Origin: Spirochaetaceae bacterium
GTDB taxonomy: Bacteria; Spirochaetota; Spirochaetia; Treponematales; Breznakiellaceae
Reading direction: 5' to 3'
Assembly (NCBI GenBank): GCA_031258335.1
Contig: JAIRMY010000127.1
Span: 1 to 10,808, forward strand
Length of the DNA: 10,808 bases
Below, piece after piece: positions 1-6,422 of this stretch; positions within the stretch are counted from its first letter, which is position 1; every line of letters starts with the position of its first letter. The notes under the pieces were generated by a model that was given only the letters and a program-made list of their open reading frames with translations, had not been told where the DNA came from and ran no database searches. The position numbers and the translations under genes are program-made.

Positions 1-1
1 A

Positions 2-94
2 CCGCAAGAGCCGGTCAAAGAGGTCAACGCGATTTACAAACTGCTTGACATAGACTGCCCTACCACAATACCGAGACACGGCTTTGTAGTGTAA
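2..94 (+). CDS. C-terminal end of an unrecognised protein (5' part outside window)
   Basis: An open frame enters from the left edge and reads 30 codons to a TAA at 92-94. Its last residues are DIDCPTTIPRHGFVV. It is the only plus-strand gene I can support, and it converges on the minus-strand units to its right. I do not recognise the family. The TTI-x-R-x-G stretch faintly recalls the C-terminus of RlmN-type radical-SAM rRNA methyltransferases, but the usual terminal cysteine segment is absent, so I do not call it that. No T-run hairpin follows it on the plus strand. It could also be the decayed tail of a gene. The assignment rests only on an open frame and a plausible protein-like composition. 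Confidence 0.45.
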   Translation, partial: PQEPVKEVNAIYKLLDIDCPTTIPRHGFVV

Positions 95-114
95 AAATCT
101 GGCGGGAACTATAG

Positions 115-146
115 ATAAATAAAAACCGGTATGCCTCCATACGGAG
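115..146 (-). terminator. Intrinsic (rho-independent) terminator, leftward
   Basis: Read on the minus strand, CCGTATG (144-138) pairs with CATAC-C-GG (133-126) around the loop GAGG, giving seven base pairs with one bulged C at 129. It is followed directly by TTTTT (125-121) and then ATTTAT. There is no T-run on the plus side of the stem, so it is directional. It closes the small unit that starts at about 240. It is also the first convincing terminator downstream of the M42 peptidase stop, 217 nt away. Confidence 0.7.
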
Positions 147-171
147 CCGCCCGGCGCTTTCACAAAATCAG

Positions 172-191
172 ACTGTATTCTTTGATACAGT
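172..191 (-). other. Perfect 7-bp hairpin inside the candidate small RNA
   Basis: ACTGTAT at one end pairs exactly with ATACAGT at the other around a six-base loop. It lies between the predicted start and the terminator of the small unit, so it would form the central stem of that RNA. It also falls within the 25-codon frame. Confidence 0.5.
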
Positions 192-246
192 TCATCGTCC
201 GGTACAGCTTGTCAATCAGTGTTTTCATAGTTGTCATAGTTTCTAA

Positions 247-275
247 ATCATAGAGTAACTAAAGAAAAGCGTCAA
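247..275 (-). promoter_or_regulatory. Sigma-70-type promoter of the small transcript
   Basis: On the minus strand the -35 box TTGACG (275-270) and the -10 box TATGAT (252-247) are each one base off consensus and are separated by exactly 17 bp. The expected start is near 240. Farther upstream (about 291-316) are A-tracts typical of curved DNA, although a G-rich stretch separates them from the -35 box. The promoter lies downstream of the M42 gene stop, so it would fire independently of the long operon. Confidence 0.6.
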
Positions 276-362
276 GGGGGTAGGCGCGAATTTTTGCTGT
301 TTTTTATTTTTTTTTGCGTTTCGTGTTACGCTAGAGCAACGCGGCTGCCAATCGCTTGTGTA

Positions 363-1445
363 TCAAAAGCCGCTGATTATAGATGCGTTAAGGCCCCGTA
401 TCACTTCGCGGGCGAGATTCACGGAATTCTCAAAATCGGAGTAGGACGCTATCGCGTGGTGTGTGTGTATGTAACGGGCGGGAATCCCTATCACTATTAC
501 CGGAACGGCTTTTCCAATGAGGTGTATGACTCCGCCGTTTGTAGCGCCGCCGGTTCTGACGGCTTCTTGAACGGGGATATGTTTTTGCGCGGCAATATCC
601 AGCGCAAAACGCATGAAGCGTGGATTCGTAACCATGCGGGCGTCTATGTGCCGCAGCATGGGACCTCTTTTTATCGCAGTTTGCACGGCATAGTTTTCAA
701 GTACGGTGTCGTCGGCGGGGCAGCCTTCAAAGGATATGGCTATGTCAGGCTTGACGGTTTGAGCGCTTACCGCAGCTCCGCGAAGCCCCATTTCTTCCTG
801 AGAGGCGAATGCGGCAGTGATATTCACGGCTAGTTTTTCCTCGGAAAGTTCTTTTAGAACGGCTAGTACCGCGGCGCAGCCCAGCCTGTCGTCAAACGCC
901 TTGCCTATCATAATGTCATGCGCTTCCCTGTACTCAAAGCGGACATCGGGTACCACAGGCGCGGCGATGGAAATACGGTACTCTTCCCGTACCTCTCTTG
1001 CGCTTACCGCCCCAATGTCTATTACCATGCCGCTAATCTCGAGCGCAGCCTTACGTTCCACCTCGCTCTGATAATGCGGCGGTTTTGTCGCCACAATGCC
1101 GGGTATATATTTTCCGTCCATATTCCGCACCAGCACTTTATGCGCGGGTATGGTGTTCGCCGTCCAGCCGCCCAGCGTGATGAATTCCAACATACCGTTA
1201 GGCTTTATCGCCCGTACCATGAAACCCACCTCGTCGCTATGGGCATCCAGCATCAATACCGGACCTTCCCCCGCCCCCTCTCCGCCTCTCCGCCTGAGGT
1301 AGACGTTTCTCATCGCGTCTTCGCTCACCGCGCCGAGTTCCGCGCCGTAAGCGCGTATCACGGCGGCGGCCTCATCCTCGAAACCGGACACCCCCGGCGC
1401 GTTGGACAATTCCTCTATCATGGAAAGCGTCTGTTTCTTATCCAT
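363..1445 (-). CDS. M42 family metallo-aminopeptidase (FrvX/glucanase M-like)
   Basis: This is a 360-residue cytoplasmic di-metal aminopeptidase. M42 enzymes form large self-compartmentalised complexes that trim short peptides to free amino acids. The expected ligands are visible: H69 and D71 in LDAHSDEVGF, D185 in AFDDR, the catalytic/ligand pair E217-E218 in SQEEMGLRGA, an acidic ligand E240 in SFEGCP, and H327 in RYIHTHH. Position 240 is usually Asp, so the Glu is mildly unusual. Length is normal for the family. The ATG follows the creatininase stop by 3 nt, with GGAGAG as the ribosome binding site. It is the last gene of the leftward cluster, and its place behind a peptide importer fits hydrolysis of imported peptides. 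Substrate preference cannot be read from the sequence. Confidence 0.9.
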   Translation of the reverse strand: MDKKQTLSMIEELSNAPGVSGFEDEAAAVIRAYGAELGAVSEDAMRNVYLRRRGGEGAGEGPVLMLDAHSDEVGFMVRAIKPNGMLEFITLGGWTANTIPAHKVLVRNMDGKYIPGIVATKPPHYQSEVERKAALEISGMVIDIGAVSAREVREEYRISIAAPVVPDVRFEYREAHDIMIGKAFDDRLGCAAVLAVLKELSEEKLAVNITAAFASQEEMGLRGAAVSAQTVKPDIAISFEGCPADDTVLENYAVQTAIKRGPMLRHIDARMVTNPRFMRFALDIAAQKHIPVQEAVRTGGATNGGVIHLIGKAVPVIVIGIPARYIHTHHAIASYSDFENSVNLAREVIRGLNASIISGF

Positions 1446-1448
1446 ATT

Positions 1449-2216
1449 TCACTCTCCGATAGGCGTTTTTTCAAATTCCGCGGCAAAGTCCACAAGGTAA
1501 TCCGCCATAGCCGCCAGCATCTTTCCGCCCCATTCGGGGCTTGCCGTTGCCGGGTGATCATTGCCAATCCAGCCGTTATCCGTTACCCGCGTGATAATTC
1601 TGGGTATAGTAACCTGTACGCCCTTAAACTCAACGCTGTTAAAACCTGTCGCCTTTAACGCGGCGGAAACATCTTTCAGCGTCAAATCGCCGCCTATTTC
1701 GTTCATATCAACCAGAGAAGGGTCTATTCCCATGATCGCGGCGGTCTCCTCCCCTCCGCCATGGCCGCCTTTCCAAGCGGGGTCCATCTCCCACACATTG
1801 AGCCACCAGTTTAACAGCGCCAAGAGGCAGCCTTCCCTGTTGAGTTCTATCCCCAGCCGTTCTATGACCTTTATGTTCCCGCCATGACCGTTCAGGATGA
1901 TGAATTTCCGCGCCCCGTGGAGTTTGAGGCTGCCTGTGATGCGCCTTAACACCTGATAGAGGACATCCATCCCTAGATTAACCGTTCCGGGAAAAGGCTC
2001 CAAACTTTCACAAGCGCCGTATGGCACCGTGGGAAGGATGAGCATATCCTGTTTTTTTTCTTCAAAAAGCTCTAAAATCCGGTCCGGAATGAGCGTATCC
2101 GTCCCCAGCGGCAGATGCCTCCCATGACATTCTATGCTGCCCACGGCAACGAGAACGGTATCATGTTTCTTAAAATATGCCTCTGCCTCCGGCCATGTCA
2201 TTTTTGCAAGCCTCAT
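1449..2216 (-). CDS. Creatininase-family amidohydrolase
   Basis: This 255-residue protein belongs to the creatininase family of metal-dependent amidohydrolases, which includes creatininase itself, MftE and the FAPy deformylase ArfB. Visible motifs are GSIECHGRHLPLGTD (residues 26-40: E29, H31, H34, D40), NGHGGN (109-114: H111) and GGHGGGEET (150-158: E156). Together these supply the family's metal and catalytic residues. The family consensus at the first motif is usually EQHG; here residue 30 is Cys instead of Gln. The ATG is preceded by GGAGAG, which overlaps the end of the binding-protein gene 11 nt upstream. The M42 peptidase follows after 3 nt. True creatinine hydrolysis is not implied: with a peptide transporter and a peptidase beside it, an amide or cyclic-amide substrate is more likely, but this is inference. 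Confidence 0.88.
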   Translation of the reverse strand: MRLAKMTWPEAEAYFKKHDTVLVAVGSIECHGRHLPLGTDTLIPDRILELFEEKKQDMLILPTVPYGACESLEPFPGTVNLGMDVLYQVLRRITGSLKLHGARKFIILNGHGGNIKVIERLGIELNREGCLLALLNWWLNVWEMDPAWKGGHGGGEETAAIMGIDPSLVDMNEIGGDLTLKDVSAALKATGFNSVEFKGVQVTIPRIITRVTDNGWIGNDHPATASPEWGGKMLAAMADYLVDFAAEFEKTPIGE

Positions 2217-2227
2217 AACTCTCTCTC

Positions 2228-3763
2228 CTACTTTCTTACAACGACATTTTCTAGTTTGTGGCCGCCTATTGGGTCAATCACAAAGTTTTCGACCTTGTTG
2301 CTGCCGCCGACATTGATCTCGCTGTACACGATATTCATGTTATTGGTCAAATCGGCAAGGTATACCGCCAAATCTTTGTAAGCCTGCTCGCGTACTACCG
2401 GGTCCACGCTTGCGCGTCCGGTTTCAACCAGTCTGTCTACCTCAGGGTCGGCGACAAAGGAGCGGTTTCCCGCCGCGCCCTGCTGAGTCGAATGTTCCAG
2501 CGGGTAGTAGGTATAGTCGGCATCTTTGGTGGACGTTATCCAGCCGAAATAAGCCATATCATGCTCGCCGGTCGCTGTACGCTGTATGAAAGCTCCGAAT
2601 TCCAAAACTTCGAGGCGGGCATTGACCCCCACCTCGTGGAACATCTCGATTATAGCCTCGCAGACTTCTACCCGTTCATGGTTGTTATTCACCCAAAGCG
2701 TACAGGAAAAACCATTGGGATAACCCGCCTCGGCTAACAACTCTCTGGATAGACCGGGGTCGTACTCATCGGCGCCGGTACTGTAATATCCGTATACAGC
2801 CGGGGCTATTATCGCGTCCGCCGGCTCGCCTTCTCCGCTTAGAATCGTGTCTATTATCAGACGGCGGTCTATGGCGCGGCTCAAAGCCTGACGCACCAAT
2901 TTACTATCAAACGGTTTCTTCCGCATGTTAAACGATATGTAGTAACAGCTCAAAGACGGCGCCTTAAACACTTTGAGATTCTTGTTGGCTTCCAAAATTT
3001 TCAGGTCGTTTGCGGTAACATCATAAGCCAAATCTATTTCTCCCGTTTCAAGCGCTATTGTTCTCTGGGAATTTTCCGGGATAACCTTCATCAGTAATTT
3101 TTTTGTTTTTGCTTTTTCGCCAAAGTAACCGTCAAAGGCTTCAAGACGCACGGAATCGCTTTGATTCCACGATACAAATTTGTAAGGGCCTGATCCTACA
3201 GGACGGGAGAGTAAAGCCTCGGCGTCGGCTTCAACATAGGATTTTGGAACTATAGCCACAGACGTAACCGCCAGATTTCTTAGAGCCGGGCCATAAGGCG
3301 CTCTCGAGGTAACAAGCACGGTATACGGATCTTCAACGGCTACCGATGAGATGAAATTCACCATATGAGCAACAGCAGGGGTTGCCATAGCCCTGTCAAG
3401 CGAGAATTTTACATCTTCGGCTGTAAGTTCGGAACCGTCATGGAATTTGATTCCCTTTCGTATGAAAAACCTGTACTCGACATCAGACGCCTGTTCCCAG
3501 CTTTCGGCAATCAGCGGTTTAATATCGCCTGTCGTCTCGTCCACCTCTACAAGGGTGTCAAAAATGTGATTCGTTACCTGAACAGTCGGAACATCGTTGA
3601 CTTTGTGCGGATCAAACGATGTAACATCCGCGCCCTGTCCCCAGGTAAGCGTATCTTTGTAAACATCCCCGCTCACCGCGGAATCCCCTTTACGGGTACA
3701 GGCAAAGAATAAACCTGCCGCGGCTAGGCAAAACATCGCCCCAAAAAACTTTTTTGTTCTCAC
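2228..3763 (-). CDS. Peptide-binding lipoprotein of the ABC importer, copy 2 (SBP_bac_5 family)
   Basis: This is an extracytoplasmic solute-binding lipoprotein of the DppA/OppA type that captures peptides for the DppBCDF pore. With the start chosen here it has 511 residues. Residues 1-22 form a lipoprotein signal: RTKK, a hydrophobic core, and the lipobox LFFAC with lipidated Cys22. Family landmarks include SFDPH near 49-53, RPVGSGPYKF near 187-196, and NMRKKPFDSKLVRQA near 279-293. I prefer the GTG at 3763. It lines up with the ATG of the neighbouring paralogue, has GGAGAA six bases upstream, and makes both proteins exactly 511 residues. The open frame extends to a TTG at 3790 and an in-frame ATG at 3775, but the latter overlaps the ribosome binding site. 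By hand count it differs from copy 1 at about 70 of 511 positions with no gaps. Confidence 0.9.
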   Translation of the reverse strand: MRTKKFFGAMFCLAAAGLFFACTRKGDSAVSGDVYKDTLTWGQGADVTSFDPHKVNDVPTVQVTNHIFDTLVEVDETTGDIKPLIAESWEQASDVEYRFFIRKGIKFHDGSELTAEDVKFSLDRAMATPAVAHMVNFISSVAVEDPYTVLVTSRAPYGPALRNLAVTSVAIVPKSYVEADAEALLSRPVGSGPYKFVSWNQSDSVRLEAFDGYFGEKAKTKKLLMKVIPENSQRTIALETGEIDLAYDVTANDLKILEANKNLKVFKAPSLSCYYISFNMRKKPFDSKLVRQALSRAIDRRLIIDTILSGEGEPADAIIAPAVYGYYSTGADEYDPGLSRELLAEAGYPNGFSCTLWVNNNHERVEVCEAIIEMFHEVGVNARLEVLEFGAFIQRTATGEHDMAYFGWITSTKDADYTYYPLEHSTQQGAAGNRSFVADPEVDRLVETGRASVDPVVREQAYKDLAVYLADLTNNMNIVYSEINVGGSNKVENFVIDPIGGHKLENVVVRK

Positions 3764-3862
3764 AAAATTCTCCATTGAATTTAACCGCAAAGACGAAGAA
3801 GGCGTAGAATGTTTTTGTTACAAATTCACGCATACCCCCTACCCTACCCTGTTTGCGCGACG
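3764..3862 (-). other. 99-nt spacer between the two binding-protein genes, with an imperfect hairpin
   Basis: This is the largest gap inside the cluster. It contains an imperfect stem with GCGT/ACGC ends (3802-3831), a run of three G-tracts on the minus strand (about 3834-3850), and a stretch resembling the common AACCGCAAAGACG intergenic repeat motif (about 3782-3796). I see no convincing promoter and no T-run terminator. It may alter mRNA stability between the two copies, or be the scar of the duplication. Confidence 0.35.
3770..3773 (-). promoter_or_regulatory. Ribosome binding site that decides the GTG start of binding-protein copy 2
   Basis: GGAG (3773-3770) sits six bases before GTG 3763. 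The same arrangement, GGAGG then AATTT then ATG, precedes the paralogue. The in-frame ATG at 3775 includes the first G of this site, so it is unlikely to be the start. Confidence 0.6.
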
Positions 3863-5398
3863 CTACTTTCTTACAACGACATTTTCCAGTTTGTGGTAGC
3901 CTATGGGGTCAATAACAAAGTTTTCAACCTTGTTGCTACCGCCGGCATTGATCTGGGTGTACACGACATTCATGTTATTGCTCAAATCGGCAAGGTACAC
4001 CGCCAAATCTTTGTAAGCCTGCTCGCGTACCGCCGGGTCAACGCTGGTACGTCCGGTTTCAACCAGCCTGTCAACCTCAGGGTCGGCGACAAACGAGCGG
4101 TTTCCCGGCGCTCCCTGCTGAGTCGAATGTTCCAGCGGGTAGTAGGTATAGTCGGCGTCTTTGGTGGATGTTACCCAGCCGAAATAACCCATATCATGCT
4201 CGCCCGCCGATGAACGTTGTATGAAAGCGCCGAATTCCAATACTTCAAGGCGGGCATTGACTCCCACCTCGCGGAACATCTCGACTATAGCCTGACAGAC
4301 CTCTACCCGTTCCTGATTGTTGTTCACCCAGAGCGTACAGGAAAAACCATTGGGATAACCCGCCTCGGCTAACAGTTGTCTGGCTAAACCGGGGTCGTAC
4401 TCGTCGGCGCCGGTATGGTAATAGCCGTATACGGCGGGGGCGATTATCGCATCGGCAGGCTCGCCCGCTCCGCTTAGAACAGTGTCTATTATCAGGCGGC
4501 GGTCTATTGCGTGGCTCAAAGCCTGACGCACCAATTTACTATCAAACGGTTTCTTCCGCATGTTAAACGATATATAGTAACAGCTCAAAGACGGCGCCTT
4601 AAACACTTCAAGGTTTTCGTTGGCTTCAAGAATTTTCAGGTCGTTTACGGTAATATCATAGGACAGATCTATTTCTCCCGTCTCAAGCGCTATCGTTCTC
4701 TGAGATGCTTCGGGAATAACCTTCATCACCAAATTTTTTGTTTTTGCTTTTTCCCCAAAATAGCCGTCAAAGGCTTCAAGGCGCGCGGAATCGCTTTGAT
4801 TCCACGATACAAATTTGTAAGGCCCGCATCCTATAGGGCGGGACAGTAAGGCATCGGGGTCGGCTTCAACATAGGATTTTGGAACTATGGCGGCAAATGG
4901 AACCGCAAGGTTTCTTAGAGCCGGGCCGTAGGGCGCTTTCGTGGTAACAAGCACGGTATACGGATCTTCAATGGTTACCGTTAAGATGAAATCCACTATG
5001 TAGGAAACCGCCGGGGTCGCTATAGCCCTGTCAAGCGAGAATTTTACATCTGCGGCGGTAAGTTCAGAGCCGTCATGGAATTTGATACCCTTTCGTATGA
5101 AAAACCTGTACTCGACATCGGATGCATGTTCCCAGCTTTCGGCAATTTGCGGTTTAAGGTCTCCCGTCGCCTCGTCTACTTCTACAAGGGTGTCAAAAAT
5201 ATGATTCGTTACCTGAACGGCCGGAGTTTCTTTGCCTATGTGCGGATCAAACGATGTAACATCCGCGCCCTGTCCCCAGGTAAGCGTATCCTTGTAAACA
5301 TCTCCGCTCACCGCGGAACCGCCTTTACCCGTGCAGGCAAAGAACAAACTTGCCGCGGCGAGGCACGGCAAGGCATAAAAAAATTTTTTACTCTTCAT
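3863..5398 (-). CDS. Peptide-binding lipoprotein of the ABC importer, copy 1 (SBP_bac_5 family)
   Basis: This is a substrate-binding lipoprotein of the dipeptide/oligopeptide class, 511 residues. The signal (MKSKKFF, a hydrophobic core, and lipobox LFFAC with Cys22) predicts lipid anchoring outside the inner membrane. Family landmarks are SFDPH (49-53), IAESWE (85-90), FHDGSELTAADVKFSLDRA (107-125), GCGPYKF (190-196), NMRKKPFDSKLVRQA (279-293), and FGWVTSTKDADYTYYP (406-421). The start is the ATG at 5398, with GGAGG five bases upstream; an in-frame TTG at 5410 overlaps that site and is rejected. Cys191 replaces the Ser/Thr usually seen in the G-[ST]-GPY hinge motif, and copy 2 keeps Ser. Differences from copy 2 cluster at residues 54-60, 132-143 and 167-169, which suggests changed ligand or partner contacts. 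Confidence 0.93.
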   Translation of the reverse strand: MKSKKFFYALPCLAAASLFFACTGKGGSAVSGDVYKDTLTWGQGADVTSFDPHIGKETPAVQVTNHIFDTLVEVDEATGDLKPQIAESWEHASDVEYRFFIRKGIKFHDGSELTAADVKFSLDRAIATPAVSYIVDFILTVTIEDPYTVLVTTKAPYGPALRNLAVPFAAIVPKSYVEADPDALLSRPIGCGPYKFVSWNQSDSARLEAFDGYFGEKAKTKNLVMKVIPEASQRTIALETGEIDLSYDITVNDLKILEANENLEVFKAPSLSCYYISFNMRKKPFDSKLVRQALSHAIDRRLIIDTVLSGAGEPADAIIAPAVYGYYHTGADEYDPGLARQLLAEAGYPNGFSCTLWVNNNQERVEVCQAIVEMFREVGVNARLEVLEFGAFIQRSSAGEHDMGYFGWVTSTKDADYTYYPLEHSTQQGAPGNRSFVADPEVDRLVETGRTSVDPAVREQAYKDLAVYLADLSNNMNVVYTQINAGGSNKVENFVIDPIGYHKLENVVVRK

Positions 5399-5403
5399 AA
5401 ATT

Positions 5404-5408
5404 CCTCC
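5404..5408 (-). promoter_or_regulatory. Strong ribosome binding site for binding-protein copy 1
   Basis: GGAGG (5408-5404) is followed by AATTT and then ATG at 5398. This near-ideal site and spacing fix the start and argue against the upstream TTG at 5410. Confidence 0.8.
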
Positions 5409-5420
5409 AAAATATATTAA

Positions 5421-5439
5421 CCATGGGTTACCCTCATGG
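5421..5439 (-). other. Intercistronic hairpin between dppF and the binding proteins
   Basis: On the minus strand CCAT-ga-GGG pairs with CCC-ATGG around a TAA loop, followed by the AU-rich TTAATATATTTT. It sits just before the ribosome binding site of binding-protein copy 1. The downstream run is not a pure T-run, so full termination is unlikely. A processing or stabilising stem that raises binding-protein expression over the permease genes is possible. Confidence 0.35.
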
Positions 5440-5456
5440 CGGGTTCAAAAACAGGT

Positions 5457-6422
5457 TTACGCAAGGACGCAGGCGGCAAAATGTTTTTCGCCGACTGTGC
5501 GCAGCGGAATATCCGCTTTTACGCAAGCCCCACTAGCATCGGGACAGCGTTTGGCAAAGCGGCAGCCCGGTTCCGGTTCTAACGGCGAGGTGAGTTCACC
5601 CTTGAGTGTTATACGCTGAACGTTGAAATCAGGGTCGGGCGCCGGTATGGCGGAAAGCAAGGCGCGGGTATAGGGGTGAACCGGTTTTTCAAACAGCGTC
5701 TTTGCCGGCGCTTTTTCCACCATTTGTCCAAGATACATGACAAAGATATCGTTGGAAAGATGCCTCACCACCGATAAATCATGCGTGATGAATAGATATG
5801 TAAAACCCAATTCATCCTGTAAGTCCCGCATAAGGTTGAGAATCTGCGCCTGTATAGAAACGTCAAGAGCGCTCACAGGTTCATCGCAGACTATGAGCTT
5901 CGGGGTCAGCGCCAGAACCCGCGCTATGCCTATGCGCTGCCGCCTGCCGCCGTCAAGCTCATGGGGATATGTGTTTATCAGGCGGGAAGCGAGTCCCACC
6001 ATATTCATCAGTTCAAGGACACGCTTACGCAAACCCTCTCTGTCCCTCGGTGAGTATAGCTTTTGTATCAAGAGAGCCTCGGATATCGTCTCGCTGACTG
6101 TCATACGGGGATTCAACGAGGCAAACGGATCCTGAAATATAATCTGCATATCGCGGCGCAGAGCCTTCATCTCATTTTTATCGCAGAGTAAAATATTCCG
6201 TCCCTCGAAGAACACTTTGCCGTCCGTCGGTTCATGGAGGCGCAGCACAGCCCGTCCCAGCGTACTCTTTCCGCAGCCGCTTTCCCCCACTATGCCTAGT
6301 GTTTCTCCCCTGTCCACGGAAAAACTTACATCGTCCACCGCGTGAAGCACGCCGTAAGGCGTGTGAAAGTATTTTTTTAAGCGTTCAACCCGCAGGAGTT
6401 CTTTATCGTCGAGCGGCGTCAT
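5457..6422 (-). CDS. dppF: Peptide ABC transporter ATP-binding protein, DppF type
   Basis: This 321-residue ATPase subunit pairs with DppD to power peptide import. Visible motifs are Walker A GESGCGKS (46-53), the Q-loop at Q97 in IIFQDPFASLNP, a signature reading LDGGRRQR (156-163), Walker B LIVCDEP (176-182), the D-loop SALD (184-187), and the H-loop at H214. The C-terminal oligo_HPY domain has HPYTRALLSAIP and four cysteines (C287, C293, C300, C318) spaced like the Fe-S or metal-binding tail of Opp/Dpp ATPases. The signature has Asp-Gly-Gly-Arg rather than Ser-Gly-Gly-Gln, a variant I believe recurs in this subfamily. Its ATG directly abuts the dppD stop (TAAATG), with GGAGGGG as the ribosome binding site, so translational coupling is likely. 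Confidence 0.93.
   Translation of the reverse strand: MTPLDDKELLRVERLKKYFHTPYGVLHAVDDVSFSVDRGETLGIVGESGCGKSTLGRAVLRLHEPTDGKVFFEGRNILLCDKNEMKALRRDMQIIFQDPFASLNPRMTVSETISEALLIQKLYSPRDREGLRKRVLELMNMVGLASRLINTYPHELDGGRRQRIGIARVLALTPKLIVCDEPVSALDVSIQAQILNLMRDLQDELGFTYLFITHDLSVVRHLSNDIFVMYLGQMVEKAPAKTLFEKPVHPYTRALLSAIPAPDPDFNVQRITLKGELTSPLEPEPGCRFAKRCPDASGACVKADIPLRTVGEKHFAACVLA

Larger units (their letters stand above)
115..240 (-). ncRNA. Candidate small transcript of about 125 nt (small RNA or micro-mRNA)
   Basis: This is the interval between a near-consensus promoter and an intrinsic terminator, both on the minus strand. It overlaps no long gene. The predicted start is an A at about 240. Inside it is a perfect 7-bp hairpin, ACTGTAT/ATACAGT with a six-base loop (172-191), and then the terminator stem. 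The transcript also contains a 25-codon ATG frame (237 to the TGA at 160; residues begin MTTMKTLIDKLYR). The frame begins only about three bases from the predicted 5' end and has no Shine-Dalgarno site. It could be a non-coding RNA, a leaderless small-protein mRNA, or both. It resembles no Rfam family I know; SRP RNA, 6S RNA and tmRNA signatures are absent. Confidence 0.4.

Noticed and set aside
291..316. Poly-T run as a plus-strand terminator
   Set aside because: No stable GC stem directly precedes it on the plus strand, and the nearest plus-strand gene ends 200 nt earlier. On the minus strand it is an A-tract.
95..362. tRNA, CRISPR array or toxin-antitoxin pair in the left gap
   Set aside because: There is no cloverleaf, no spaced repeats and no paired small genes. 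Only the promoter-hairpin-terminator unit described above is supported.
294..833. Plus-strand open frame of 179 codons opposite the M42 peptidase
   Set aside because: It lies antisense to a gene with clear catalytic motifs, has no ribosome binding site, and its protein resembles no family. It is a shadow of the minus-strand codon pattern.
918..1658. Plus-strand open frame of 246 codons spanning the M42/creatininase junction
   Set aside because: It crosses two well-supported minus-strand genes and has a composition typical of an antisense frame (rich in His, Arg and Tyr).
3834..3850. Possible G-quadruplex on the minus strand
   Set aside because: Only three G-tracts (GGG, GGG, GGGGG) are present; a regular four-tract motif is missing.
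3809..4213. Plus-strand open frame opposite binding-protein copy 1, with a similar one opposite copy 2 (2258-2737)
   Set aside because: The similarity between these frames only mirrors the duplication of the real genes on the other strand.
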